From: Archangium minus
Lineage (GTDB): Bacteria > Myxococcota > Myxococcia > Myxococcales > Myxococcaceae
Direction of reading: 5' to 3'
Assembly (NCBI RefSeq): GCF_044360475.1
Contig: NZ_CP043494.1
Span: forward strand, 4,340,001-4,404,000
Length of the DNA: 64,000 nt
The translations under genes and the position numbers were made by a program. Shown here in pieces: positions 26,444 to 37,102 of the stretch. Every line of letters begins with the position of its first letter. Position 1 is the stretch's first letter. The notes beneath the pieces are model-generated. The model was not told where the DNA came from, did no database searches, and worked only from the letters and a program-made list of their open reading frames with translations.

Positions 26444-27349
26444 ATGCGCACCCTTCTCCTCACTGCCTCGCTGCTCATGTCGTCCGCGGCGTTCGGCCAA
26501 ATCCAGATCCAGACCCTCAACGGGGCAGACACCCTGAGTGTCGGTCCGAACCAGTGTGGGTCCACCGTCCCCTTCAATTGGACGATCGGCTTCACCCCCT
26601 GTGTCACGGGTTCTCTCGACATGTGGATCACCGTCGACTCCTCCTGCAAGGAAAGCGCGGATGAGCAGACGGGAGAGACGCTCGAGCTGGAATCCATCTC
26701 GTACACCACCATCACCAACCAGGGCGGTCAGGGGCAGTCCTCCTTCCCCGTGTCGGACCTGCCCATCTTCACCGAGGCGGACTCGGACGGTGGTGGCGTG
26801 GGCTGTGGTGCCCGGGGAATCTCCAAGACGATGCGGCTGTGCGCGGCGGCGCCGCAGGCCGACCCCTACTTCCCGTCGAACTGCTCTACCTCCGTGGTGA
26901 GGGCGCAGACGCCGTTGCGGATCACCTATGACACGAAGCCTCCGGCGGCGCCCACCATCACCGGGGTTGCCGGGTTGGATAAGGCCCTTCGGATCAACGT
27001 CAGCGCGCCCGAGGATGCCAACCGGGTGCGGGTGGTCGTCCTGCGCGATGGCGCCCAGCTCACCTCGCAGACGGCGGGGGTGGATGTGGGCTCCATCCGG
27101 GTGGAGAACCTCGAGAACGAGGTGACGTACCAGGTCCATGCCTACGCCATCGACGAGGCGGACAACGAGAGCGAGCAGTTCGCCACCGGAGAGGGAACCC
27201 CGGCGCGGAGCCTGGGCTTCTATGAGAAGTACCGGGAAATGGGAGGGACCGAGACGGGCGGGTGTGGTGCCACGGGCGGAGGTCTAACGGGCGGTGCGGT
27301 GCTGGCCGCCCTGGGTATCTGGCTGTCCTCAAGGAGAAATCGTTCATGA
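26444..27349 (+). CDS. Surface-anchored Fn3-like protein of MXAN_2561 type
   Basis: 301 residues from the ATG at 26444. The signal peptide is MRTLLLTASLLMSSAAFGQ. The N-terminal domain has paired cysteines (PNQCGS, TPCVTG, SSCKES, VGCGARG). A fibronectin-III-like domain follows from about residue 160 (PPAAPTITGVAGLDKALRIN). The C-terminus, GGCGATGGGLTGGAVLAALGIWLSSRRN, is a Cys followed by a hydrophobic stretch and basic residues, the MYXO-CTERM sorting pattern. Together with the next gene it resembles the MXAN_2561/MXAN_2562 pair of Myxococcus; the family name is from memory. Its stop overlaps the next start by four bases (ATGA). Confidence 0.78.
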   Translation: MRTLLLTASLLMSSAAFGQIQIQTLNGADTLSVGPNQCGSTVPFNWTIGFTPCVTGSLDMWITVDSSCKESADEQTGETLELESISYTTITNQGGQGQSSFPVSDLPIFTEADSDGGGVGCGARGISKTMRLCAAAPQADPYFPSNCSTSVVRAQTPLRITYDTKPPAAPTITGVAGLDKALRINVSAPEDANRVRVVVLRDGAQLTSQTAGVDVGSIRVENLENEVTYQVHAYAIDEADNESEQFATGEGTPARSLGFYEKYREMGGTETGGCGATGGGLTGGAVLAALGIWLSSRRNRS

Positions 27350-28065
27350 CTCGAGCAGTAGCCCTCGGCCTCGCGGTGGCCCTCACCGCACTCCCCGGCG
27401 AGGCGCAGGAGCCTTCCGATGTACCCACCCAATCGCCCCGCAGCGGCTCCGTGGAGTTCCGGCTCGGCGGCTACCGGCCGCAGATGGAAGCGGAGGGCTC
27501 GCTCAATGGTGAGAATCCATTCGCGGCGGTGTTCGGCAACGCGAACATGCTGCTCTTCGAAGTGGAGCTGCAGCGCTTCTTCTACCAGGGCATCGGCACG
27601 GCGGGCGTGAGCCTGTCCGCTGGCTACGCGGAGAAGTATGCCGCCGCCCTGAAGCCCGAAGGGGGCCCCTCCGCTGAGCGCACCGGCTTTCACGTGCTGC
27701 CCATCCACCTGCGGGGCGTCTACCGGTTCGATTACCCCGCGTTCCGCTGGGGCTTTCCGCTGGTGCCTTACGTGAAGCCCGGCCTCGTCTACATTCCGTG
27801 GTGGAGCACCAAGGGTGGAAACATCGAGCAGCTCCCTGACGGTAAGGCGCGCGGTGGCAAGCTCGGCTGGGAGGTGGCGGCGGGTGTGTCCTTCCTACTG
27901 GACGTGCTGGAGCCGCGGCTGGCGCGCGACTTCGACACGGACCTCGGCGTGAATCACAGCTATCTCTTCGCCGAGTACACCTACGCGAAAGTGAACAACT
28001 TCGGCGGCCAGGGATTCAATCTCTCGGACTCGTACTGGATGTTCGGTCTAGCGCTGGATTACTAG
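27346..28065 (+). CDS. Outer membrane beta-barrel protein of MXAN_2562 type
   Basis: 239 residues from the ATG at 27346, which overlaps the preceding TGA. A short signal peptide (ALGLAVALTALPGEA) precedes alternating amphipathic strands with many aromatic residues (VEFRLGGYRPQ, FEVELQRFFYQGI, YLFAEYTYAKVNNF) and the protein ends SYWMFGLALDY, a terminal aromatic typical of barrels inserted by BamA. It probably forms an outer-membrane barrel acting with its MYXO-CTERM partner; the job is unknown. Confidence 0.78.
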   Translation: MTRAVALGLAVALTALPGEAQEPSDVPTQSPRSGSVEFRLGGYRPQMEAEGSLNGENPFAAVFGNANMLLFEVELQRFFYQGIGTAGVSLSAGYAEKYAAALKPEGGPSAERTGFHVLPIHLRGVYRFDYPAFRWGFPLVPYVKPGLVYIPWWSTKGGNIEQLPDGKARGGKLGWEVAAGVSFLLDVLEPRLARDFDTDLGVNHSYLFAEYTYAKVNNFGGQGFNLSDSYWMFGLALDY

Positions 28066-28072
28066 GCCGTAC

Positions 28073-29917
28073 ATGAAACCCCATGTGCGTGCCTCCCTTC
28101 GAGCCCTGACAGCCTTCTTCCTGGTGGCCGTGGCCCTGGTGGGTCCCGGTTGCCGGCGAGCGGTGAAGCCAGAGGCAGGGGGAGATCGCACGGTGGAGGC
28201 CGGCGTGCCGGAGGGCTTCGGTTCCGAGGCCCAGGGCGCGCCGGAGGTGCGGTGGGACTTCGGAGACGGCACGCCGCCTCAGCCAGGCGCGCGGGTGTCC
28301 CATGCCTTCCCGCGTGCGGGCACGTTTACGGTGCGCGCGCTGAAGGAGAACAAGGACGAGGTGCTGGCCAGCGCCACGGTGACGGTGGTGCCCCGGCCGG
28401 TGCTGCGCGCCATCCCCCCCGACGCGGAGGTGGCCCTCTTCTTCCCCCAGCTTCGCGGCAACGTGGAGCCCCTGGTGGACTTCGTCTCGCGGCTCTTGGG
28501 TGAGGCGCAGACGCGTCGCTCGTTGGAGGAGGCCCCGCTGCTGTCGTTGGTGTTGAGCGACCTGCGCGGGCAGCCCCGGGTGGTGGACCCGGAGGAGGGC
28601 GTGGGCTTCTTCTCTCTGCCCGGCTTCGAGGGCACCGTGGCGCTGCTGGGCGTGACGGATACCCCGGCGGCCCTGGACGCGGTGGTGAAAGAGCTGGAGT
28701 CGGGTGGGGCGAGGGTGTCGCGGCGTGAGCCCGAGGGTTCCGTCCACCTCCAGCGAGAGGGCGGCGCGCCGCTGCTGCTGTTCCCGGACCGGGGTTACCT
28801 CTACCTGGTGGTGCCGGACACGGCGGAGCCGGGCGGCACGGAGACGGTGCGTGCCCAGGTGGTGAAGACCCAGGCCCAGACGGGTGGGGCGCCCGCTGAC
28901 GCGGCGACGATGGAGTCGATTCGCGCGCGCATCACGGGCATGAGCGGCTCGGGGATGTCCGAGGTGCCGCTGCTCACCGAGCTGCGCTCGAAGGTAGGGG
29001 CGGGCAACGTCCACCTCTTCGCGCGTGCCGAGGGCGAGGAGGCCTCCTCTGGCATCCGAGGCCTCTGGGCGGCGCTCAAGGTCGACGGGAGCCGGGCGGA
29101 CCTGGAGGGCTGGGTGGCCTCGGAGCAGTCCCTCTTCGAGGGCAAGAGCGCGCCCGGCTCGGAGCTGCTCGGGAAGGCGCCTGCGGGGCCCTTCGCCGCG
29201 TTGATGGTGTCCATTCCGCCGGAGGAGCTGGCGAAGCTTGTCTTCGGCGCGCCTGGCTCGGAGCGCCGCGCACGTACGCAGCAGCGCCTGCTGGGCGAGG
29301 GCTTCGACGCGGCCGAGGTGGACAGCCTGCTGGGGGCGCTGCGCGGCGATCTGACGCTGCTGGCCTACTTCGACGCGGCGGCCTTCTACCGCAACTTCAT
29401 CCGGGGGAGCCGGCGGCCAGAGCCCCGCGGCACGCTGCTCTTCCAGGCGGGCCTTGTCCGCTCCGAGCCGGTGCTGGATTGGCTTACGAAGCGACTCCAG
29501 GCGCGCAAGCAGCCCTTCGAGGTCATCAAGGGCGCGGACGCCACGCGCCTGCGTACGCGGGTGATGGAGCAGCCAGTGGAGCTCACCGTCTCCGCGGACC
29601 GGCTGACGATGCACGGCGGCGAGTCGCTGGCGGGCCGGGCTCCGGGGGATGTGGGCGCGGCGCTGCGCGAGCGCTTTGACGCCCAGGCGTTCACGCCCGG
29701 CCACCTCTCCGCCATGGTGGACGTAGGCCGGCTGCGTGCCGAGCTGGACGCTCCCCAAGAGGTGCCCGGCGTGCCGTCACAGCAGCTCCCCGTGGCCCGC
29801 TCGCTGGTGGGAACTCTGTTGGATCAGCTCCCGCCCATCGAGCTTGTCTTCCTCGACTTCGCTCCCGAGCAAGGCGGCGGTCGTTTCCGGGCGCGCACCC
29901 AGCTCCGATCGCGGTAG
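28073..29917 (+). CDS. Lipoprotein with PKD domain, function unknown
   Basis: 614 residues. The signal peptide ends in VGPGC, a plausible lipobox. A PKD-like beta-sandwich follows (EVRWDFGDGTPPQPGARVSHAFPRAGTFTV, about 60-90). The remaining 500 residues begin LRAIPPDAEVALFFPQLRGN and consist of mixed alpha/beta sequence with no family I recognise. The start of that part resembles bacterial proteins that compare 'residual' lipoprotein substrates, but this is weak. It begins eight bases after the barrel gene and probably belongs to the same operon. Confidence 0.75.
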   Translation: MKPHVRASLRALTAFFLVAVALVGPGCRRAVKPEAGGDRTVEAGVPEGFGSEAQGAPEVRWDFGDGTPPQPGARVSHAFPRAGTFTVRALKENKDEVLASATVTVVPRPVLRAIPPDAEVALFFPQLRGNVEPLVDFVSRLLGEAQTRRSLEEAPLLSLVLSDLRGQPRVVDPEEGVGFFSLPGFEGTVALLGVTDTPAALDAVVKELESGGARVSRREPEGSVHLQREGGAPLLLFPDRGYLYLVVPDTAEPGGTETVRAQVVKTQAQTGGAPADAATMESIRARITGMSGSGMSEVPLLTELRSKVGAGNVHLFARAEGEEASSGIRGLWAALKVDGSRADLEGWVASEQSLFEGKSAPGSELLGKAPAGPFAALMVSIPPEELAKLVFGAPGSERRARTQQRLLGEGFDAAEVDSLLGALRGDLTLLAYFDAAAFYRNFIRGSRRPEPRGTLLFQAGLVRSEPVLDWLTKRLQARKQPFEVIKGADATRLRTRVMEQPVELTVSADRLTMHGGESLAGRAPGDVGAALRERFDAQAFTPGHLSAMVDVGRLRAELDAPQEVPGVPSQQLPVARSLVGTLLDQLPPIELVFLDFAPEQGGGRFRARTQLRSR

Positions 29918-29926
29918 GAGAGGACT

Positions 29927-30595
29927 GTGTCCGATACCCTCACCGTTCTGTACTTCGCCGCGGCGCGCGAGCGCACGGGGCTGTCGCGCGAGTCGCTGGA
30001 GTTGGCTCCGGGCGCCCGCGTGGCGGATGTGTTGCGCGTGCTGGCCACGCGTCACCCCGCGCTCGCGCCCCTGCTGCCGCACCTCCGGGTGGCGGTCAAC
30101 CAGGAGTTCTGCACGGCCGACGCCGAGGTGCCCCCTGGCGCCGAGCTGGCCCTGATTCCTCCCGTGGCCGGCGGCAGTGGCGGGCTGTTCCGCGTGGTGG
30201 ATCGCCCGCTGCGGTTGGAAGAGGTGGTGGAGGCGGTGGCCGGTGAGGCCTACGGGGGCCTCGTGACCTTCTCCGGCTCGGTGCGCAACCAGACGCGGGG
30301 CCGGCGCGTGATGAGGCTGGAGTACGAGGCCTATCCGCCCATGGCGGAGAAGAAGCTGGCGGAGATCGGCGCCGAGGTGGCCGAGCGCTTCAGCGGGACG
30401 CGGCTGGCCATCGTGCACCGGGTGGGGACGTTGCAGCCGGGCGAGCTGGCCGTGGTCATCGCCGCCGCCGCGCCGCACCGCAAGGAGGCGTTCCTCGGGT
30501 GCGAGCACGCCATCGAGCGGCTCAAGCAGGACGTCCCCATCTGGAAGAAGGAGTTCTACGAGGACGGCGAGGTGTGGGTGGGCCTGGGGCCCTGA
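29927..30595 (+). CDS. MoaD-MoaE fusion, molybdopterin synthase
   Basis: 222 residues from the GTG at 29927. Residues 1 to about 84 are a MoaD ubiquitin-like domain (LTVLYFAAARERTGLSRESLEL to ELALIPPVAGGSGG). Residues from about 88 to the end are MoaE (EAYGGLVTFSGSVRNQTRGRRVMRLEYEAY, AIVHRVGTLQPGELAVVI, HRKEAFLGCEHAIERLKQDVPIWKKE with the catalytic Lys residues). MoaD normally carries sulfur as a thiocarboxylate on a free C-terminal Gly-Gly, but here the Gly-Gly is internal (VAGGSGGLF). Cleavage after it, as described for mycobacterial MoaX, would be needed. Confidence 0.9.
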   Translation: MSDTLTVLYFAAARERTGLSRESLELAPGARVADVLRVLATRHPALAPLLPHLRVAVNQEFCTADAEVPPGAELALIPPVAGGSGGLFRVVDRPLRLEEVVEAVAGEAYGGLVTFSGSVRNQTRGRRVMRLEYEAYPPMAEKKLAEIGAEVAERFSGTRLAIVHRVGTLQPGELAVVIAAAAPHRKEAFLGCEHAIERLKQDVPIWKKEFYEDGEVWVGLGP

Positions 30596-30611
30596 GCCCC
30601 GCTCCCACGCC

Positions 30612-31274
30612 TCAGTACACGCCCAGGTTGGCGGGCAGCACCTTTGTGCCCGCGTCGGGTTGCTCCTCTTGGGTGATGGGGCGCGCGGGCGTGTCCACGC
30701 CGAGCCGCTTGCGCTCAGCCTGCTCACGCTCACGCGCGGCGGCGATGGCACGGGCGTTGGACTCGGCCATTTTCTCGGGAGAGGGCCCCGCGAAGAGGAA
30801 GCCCACCGGCAGACTGAGGAAGAGGGCCGCACCCATGGCCAGCCAGATGAGATCTTTCGGCTTCAGGGCCGCCTCGCGCTTGCCCGCCACGGAGGGCGCC
30901 AGCACCAGGGAGAGCTCTCCCTCGAGGATGCGCAGCCGATCCTCCGGCGTGAGCTCGAGCCAGGCCCGCTCCCCTGTCCGCCGCAGCTCCGCGTCGGGTA
31001 CCGGGCCGAAGGCATCGCCGTTCCGACTGCGCTCGAGGCGCGCCGCCGGAGGGACGAAGACGCGGTAGCCCGTCTCGGTGCGCTCGGCGAGCAGGAAGGG
31101 CTCCTCCGGCAGGGTAAAGCCATAGAGGGGCAGGGGCACCGTCTCGTCCGGTGCGGCGAGCACGCGCGTCAGCTCGGGGCCGAAGCTCCGAGCCTCGTTG
31201 AGGGTGGTGCCCCAGTAGAGCTCGCAGAACAGGCCGTCGTTCTTTACTTCGGTCCTCATGGCGCGGGGGAGCAT
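30612..31274 (-). CDS. Single-pass membrane protein, function unknown
   Basis: 220 residues from the ATG at 31274, chosen because GGAAGA lies just upstream; ATG codons at 31298 and 31259 are alternatives. The first 140 residues are cytoplasmic-looking alpha/beta sequence (FCELYWGTTLNEARSFG, PLPLYGFTLPEEPFLLAER). One membrane segment follows (LIWLAMGAALFLSLPVGFLFAG), then an Ala/Glu/Arg helix and a Pro-rich end. I do not recognise the family. Its 3' end faces the moaDE fusion with a 16-base gap. Confidence 0.68.
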   Translation of the reverse strand: MLPRAMRTEVKNDGLFCELYWGTTLNEARSFGPELTRVLAAPDETVPLPLYGFTLPEEPFLLAERTETGYRVFVPPAARLERSRNGDAFGPVPDAELRRTGERAWLELTPEDRLRILEGELSLVLAPSVAGKREAALKPKDLIWLAMGAALFLSLPVGFLFAGPSPEKMAESNARAIAAAREREQAERKRLGVDTPARPITQEEQPDAGTKVLPANLGVY

Positions 31275-31342
31275 AGGGTCTTCCGGGTTCGAGGGCACTG
31301 TGCGGCTGCTCGGGTGGCTGGCTTCTGGTCGGGTTTGGACGC

Positions 31343-32575
31343 TTAGGGGCCGAGCTCGTCCGCCATCAGCGCCTGGCCGCCGTCGGGTGTGTTCGGGACC
31401 GGTGTAGCGGCTGTGGGTTGTTTCGGGGTGCCCGCATCGGGCGCGGTGGCCGTGGGGTGGGGGGTGGTGGAGTGGAGGGGTACGCCGCCATCTTGCATGG
31501 GCGGGGCAGGGGAGACGTTGGCATTCGCGTCCTGGCCTGGGGTGTCGGCGCGCCTCAGGTGCTGACGCAGGTCCGCGAAGGCCACGGTCAGCACCACCGC
31601 CAGCAGCGCGAGAAAGCCCACCGCGTGCACGAACGTCTCCACTCGCGCTGGCACCTTGCGGCGGCTCACCGTCTCGACAAGAACGAAGAGCATCCGCCCT
31701 CCATCCAGCGAGGGCAGCGGCAGCAGGTGGAAGAAGGCCAGCGCCACCGAGAGGCTCACCACCACGCGCAGGAAGGCACCCAGGCCACTGCCCGCCGCGT
31801 CCGAGGACTGCTTCACCACCCCGACGGGGTTGGTTGGGACGAGGCCCTGCCGGCCCTGGAGCATGCGGCCGAGCATCTTCGTGCCCTCGGTCACCAGGTT
31901 CCCCGAGTGCGCCAGCGCCTGCAGCAGCGCCTGGCCCGGGCCGTGGACGCGGTACACGTACTGCTGGCTCACCCCGATGCGGCCTTCGCCCCGCTCGTCC
32001 GGACGCGGGCGCACCGTCACCTCGCGCGGCTCACTTCCGCGCTCAACGCCGAGCTTCAGCTCGCGGCCGGGGCTCTGGGCGATGAGCTCCACGAACTCGG
32101 CCCAGCTCTCCAGCGGCTTGCCGTCCACGGCGACGATCCGGTCCCCAGGGAGGATCTGGGCTCGCGCCGCCTCGGAGCCGGGGGTGATGGTGCCCACGGT
32201 GAGCGGCACCACCACGTGGGTACCCGAGGTGTAGAGCGCGAAGAGGATGCCCAGCGCGAACAGCCAGTTGGCCAGCGGCCCCGCCAGCAGCACCAGCATC
32301 CGCTTCCAGGGGCGCTGCGCCGAGAAGCTCGTCGGGTCCGAGGGATCCAGCCCCAGCTCATGGGGATTCATCCCATGGATTCGGGCCGAGCCCCCGAGCG
32401 GGACGGCGCCGAGCACATAGTCCGTTCCCCGGAGCCGCCAGGTGAAGACGGCCGGCCCGAAGCCGAGCGTGTACCGAGTCACCCGGATGCCGAACAGCCG
32501 GGCAGCCACGAGGTGTCCCAGCTCGTGCAGTGCCACGAGCAGGCCAAGAGCGAGAAGGAGCGGGAGGTAGTGCAT
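31343..32575 (-). CDS. Site-2 protease-like M50 metalloprotease with Pro/Thr-rich tail
   Basis: 410 residues. LHELGHLVAARLFGIRVTRYTLGFGPAVF in the first segment holds the HExxH zinc motif (His17, His21), and LLPLPSLDGGRMLFVLVE is the third-ligand loop. One PDZ domain lies between (LPGDRIVAVDGKPLESWAEFV). The last 65 residues are Pro, Thr, Ala and Asn-rich and look disordered. This is the second RseP-like enzyme of the window and differs from the first in having one PDZ instead of three. The substrate is unknown; in Myxococcus several such proteases control ECF sigma factors. Confidence 0.85.
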   Translation of the reverse strand: MHYLPLLLALGLLVALHELGHLVAARLFGIRVTRYTLGFGPAVFTWRLRGTDYVLGAVPLGGSARIHGMNPHELGLDPSDPTSFSAQRPWKRMLVLLAGPLANWLFALGILFALYTSGTHVVVPLTVGTITPGSEAARAQILPGDRIVAVDGKPLESWAEFVELIAQSPGRELKLGVERGSEPREVTVRPRPDERGEGRIGVSQQYVYRVHGPGQALLQALAHSGNLVTEGTKMLGRMLQGRQGLVPTNPVGVVKQSSDAAGSGLGAFLRVVVSLSVALAFFHLLPLPSLDGGRMLFVLVETVSRRKVPARVETFVHAVGFLALLAVVLTVAFADLRQHLRRADTPGQDANANVSPAPPMQDGGVPLHSTTPHPTATAPDAGTPKQPTAATPVPNTPDGGQALMADELGP

Positions 32576-32590
32576 CCGGGAGTGTTCGCC

Positions 32591-33013
32591 TCAGAGCTTC
32601 CGCCGCTGGCCTGTCCGCTTGTAGGCCAGGTAGTCGGCGAGGATGGTGCCGTGGTCGAAACACAGCTCCCGGGGGAGGGCATCCACGGGGAAGGCCTTTG
32701 CCTCGGCGGCGTCATCCGAGCCCACCGGCTCACCCTTGGCACGGCCGATGTAGACGGTGGAGAGGGTGTGCTTGCGCGGGTCGCGGCTGGGGTCCGAGTA
32801 GGTGAAGAACTGCTCCACCAACTCCACGTCCAGCCCCGTCTCCTCCTTCACCTCGCGCACCGCGGCCACATCCAGGCGCTCGCCCTCGTCCACGAACCCA
32901 CCCGGCAGCGCCCAGCCCAGGGGCGGGTTCTTGCGGTGGATGAGCACGATGCGGTCACCGGGCAGCTCGATGATGCAGTCCACGGTGGGCACGGGATTCT
33001 TGAACTGGGCCAT
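32591..33013 (-). CDS. Nudix hydrolase
   Basis: 140 residues with a complete Nudix box, GFVDEGERLDVAAVREVKEETGL, in which the glutamates of R-E-x-x-E-E bind metal. TVDCIIELPGDRIVLIHRKNPPLGWALPGG precedes it. The sequence is close to ADP-ribose pyrophosphatase-type Nudix enzymes and some NADH pyrophosphatases. No partner gene suggests a substrate. The gene ends 15 bases before the M50 protease start. Confidence 0.88.
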   Translation of the reverse strand: MAQFKNPVPTVDCIIELPGDRIVLIHRKNPPLGWALPGGFVDEGERLDVAAVREVKEETGLDVELVEQFFTYSDPSRDPRKHTLSTVYIGRAKGEPVGSDDAAEAKAFPVDALPRELCFDHGTILADYLAYKRTGQRRKL

Positions 33014-33086
33014 AGGGGAACCAGTCTAGCCGCTGACCCCGCTGATGCACCTCGCTCGTGCACGGGGATGCGCTAGCCTGCACGCC

Positions 33087-33614
33087 GTGGCCACTCCCCG
33101 ACTGATCCCTCCGCTCCTGATGTCCGCCCTGGCCCTGACCTCCTTCGGCATGGGCTGCACCCGTGCCTACATCCAGAACGAGAACGTCGTCTACGAGTTC
33201 ACGACCCGGGACGTGATACGCGATGACTGCGGCCTGCTCGCCTCCGCCGCGCCCGAGGACCTCTGGGATGGAAAGCTCCACATCTCCGGCGAGGTCGTTC
33301 GCCTGGAGTACGGGCTGGAGGACGCGCTGCTCGTGGGCCGCTTCCTGGATGGGAGCGCGGCGGACAGCGACGTCTTCGCGATGGATGGCAGCGTGGCCAA
33401 TGTCTCGCTCCCCGGCAAGGAGGCGGAGGCCCAGTGCTTCGTGGACCAGCTGACGTTGCACATGGAGGGCACGACACGGTGCGCCACGGAGTTCGTCGGC
33501 GTGTTGAGCGTGCGCTACGAGCAGCGGATCCAACAGCCCGGGTGTGCCTGCCAATTGTGGGTTCGTTATCAGGCCATCCAGCAGGACAAGTCCCCTTGCG
33601 GCTCCTCTTCTTGA
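33087..33614 (+). CDS. Lipoprotein, function unknown
   Basis: 175 residues from the GTG at 33087, which places the signal peptide (LIPPLLMSALALTSFGMGC) at the start; the lipobox is FGMGC. The mature part has conserved-looking pairs (DDCGLLAS, AQCFVDQ, TRCATEF, PGCACQLW) that may form disulfides and a beta-rich pattern. I do not recognise the family. It precedes the acetyl-CoA synthetase gene by 59 bases. Confidence 0.7.
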   Translation: MATPRLIPPLLMSALALTSFGMGCTRAYIQNENVVYEFTTRDVIRDDCGLLASAAPEDLWDGKLHISGEVVRLEYGLEDALLVGRFLDGSAADSDVFAMDGSVANVSLPGKEAEAQCFVDQLTLHMEGTTRCATEFVGVLSVRYEQRIQQPGCACQLWVRYQAIQQDKSPCGSSS

Positions 33615-33673
33615 GGGAGGGCACGCGAGGCTTCTAGAACGAGGCTCCTGACGTCGTTGCTCTGGAGGAGCCC

Positions 33674-35641
<1,968 letters not shown>

Positions 35642-35808
35642 CTCCTGTCGCTCCTACCGGGCGTTGGCCGCGTCATCCCGCGTGGCCACGTCTGGACCGG
35701 GCGTTCGTCGCGATATTTCGAGAGGTGGCGGCGCAGTGGATGCGAGGAGTTGTGGCCCGGGGGCATTGTTGGAGTGAGAAAGCTCCCGCGGGAGTCCCAT
35801 TAGCGTGC

Positions 35809-36474
35809 TCACCACCAGGAACGCTGACATAGAGAGGAAAGAGCGTGGTAGCCGGCAGGCGTGCGGAAGTAACGCAGTCGTGAATCGCGTTCCTGCCCGA
35901 GCAGCAGTGTGGCCAGTTCTTCTTTTCCCAGGAGTGCCTGGGAAAGCATGTAGAACCCAGGAAGTGGGCGCTTCAGCAGTTTGCCGCTTCGCAATTCTCC
36001 GACGAGCTGCTCCGGCTCCAACGCAACGAACTCAATCGGCCAATCCCGGCCATAAGCACAGGAAGAAGCACCACATGCCTCCGTGTATTCAATGGCGAAC
36101 CGCTCCAGCCATTCCCCTTCGGCCATTCCCGTGACCTTGATGTAAGGAACCTGACCGTCGATTTCCAATGCAACGCAAGTGCTGGATTCCTGCTTCCAAA
36201 AATGCATGTAGATGGTCGCACGGATCGACAAGATGTTGTACGCCACGGCGAATCCATCCCAGTCACATGCGACCTCCAATGCCTCACTATCTTTTCGGAT
36301 GGTCTGGATTGAATCGGTCTGGAACTCGAGCTGCCCCGAATCTTCGCCCCAGGACAGACGTGCCATGTCACGAGCTTTGAACACATGCGCTTCACGCAGT
36401 GCTGCAGTGCTCTCGAAGACCTCATCCAGAGGGGCTGGTATAACGGAAAAGCGAAACCATTTGGGCATGGACAT
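35809..36474 (-). CDS. Orphan protein in AT-richer DNA, function unknown
   Basis: 221 residues from the ATG at 36474, which begins MSMPKWFRFSV; the longer frame to 36540 is not needed. It has no signal peptide or membrane segment. The sequence is mixed alpha/beta with many acidic and aromatic residues (WGEDSGQLEFQTDSI, ATIYMHFWKQES, AIEYTEACGASSCAYGRDWPIEF). Base composition is clearly poorer in G+C than neighbouring genes, as in recently acquired DNA. The size and character resemble immunity proteins or small accessory proteins, but I see no specific match. Confidence 0.55.
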   Translation of the reverse strand: MSMPKWFRFSVIPAPLDEVFESTAALREAHVFKARDMARLSWGEDSGQLEFQTDSIQTIRKDSEALEVACDWDGFAVAYNILSIRATIYMHFWKQESSTCVALEIDGQVPYIKVTGMAEGEWLERFAIEYTEACGASSCAYGRDWPIEFVALEPEQLVGELRSGKLLKRPLPGFYMLSQALLGKEELATLLLGQERDSRLRYFRTPAGYHALSSLCQRSWW

Positions 36475-37102
36475 GATGCGGCGCCTCAATATCGTAGGTT
36501 GGCCCACGCCCCTCTCGTGCGAGCATCCGCAGGTTTCCAATCGACTTGGCGAGTATTCTCGCTGTGGCCAGTGGCAATGTGGAAATCACACGGACTGGTG
36601 TGATGATTGGACAGCATTACTGAAGCGGCCTCTGCGTTACTTGCGCAGATTGCCGGCGTTACTCCTTTGTGCCGTTCGTGAAGTAGCTCTAACGCTGGGA
36701 GTTGCTGCACCATAGGTGTTTGTGCATTCGCGCTAGGCACTGGCTTTTTTCGGCGCTTCACGGTGTCCCCTCCAGCCGCATCACTAGCCCTTACTGTACC
36801 GGTTGGTGGTAACTCATGGTCAGCAGTAGACGGCGCTAAGCGGTCCGCCATAGATGTTGTTCACTTTTTTCGCAGGGCTTCCGGCGGTTGGAGCGGCCCT
36901 GCTGAGGGGAATCGCCGGGCTTTGGTGCCCAGCACTCTCGCGAAGGTGAACAAGAACCCCGGCGGGGGCTTAGCTGGATCCTCGCGCAGCAGCACGACCG
37001 CATCCGGCTTCGATCGGGTGGCTTGCCCAGCCCCATCGGGTAAGCCACGACGCCTCTGAGCCAGACTTGGACCCCGGGTCCCGTACTGCTGCTGCTGCGC
37101 CC
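36475..37102. other. Low-GC intergenic stretch without a clear gene
   Basis: About 630 bases between the orphan gene and the kinase gene. An open frame on the minus strand (36486-36851, 121 codons) and one on the plus strand (36212-36715) overlap each other and neither has a ribosome binding site, domain pattern or typical codon use. The stretch contains GGTGGTAACTC at 36805-36815, found again in reverse orientation at about 40165. The part after 36850 becomes GC-rich and is the 3' flank of the kinase. Confidence 0.5.

Noticed and set aside
28016..29758. 580-codon minus-strand frame opposite the PKD lipoprotein
   Set aside because: Antisense shadow with Arg/His/Ala-rich sequence and no motif; the plus frame has a signal peptide and a PKD domain.
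31418..33076. 552-codon plus-strand frame opposite the M50 protease and Nudix genes
   Set aside because: It spans two well-supported genes of the other strand and has shadow composition.
36486..36851. 121-codon minus-strand gene
   Set aside because: No ribosome binding site, no domain, overlaps another frame; kept as part of the intergenic note only.
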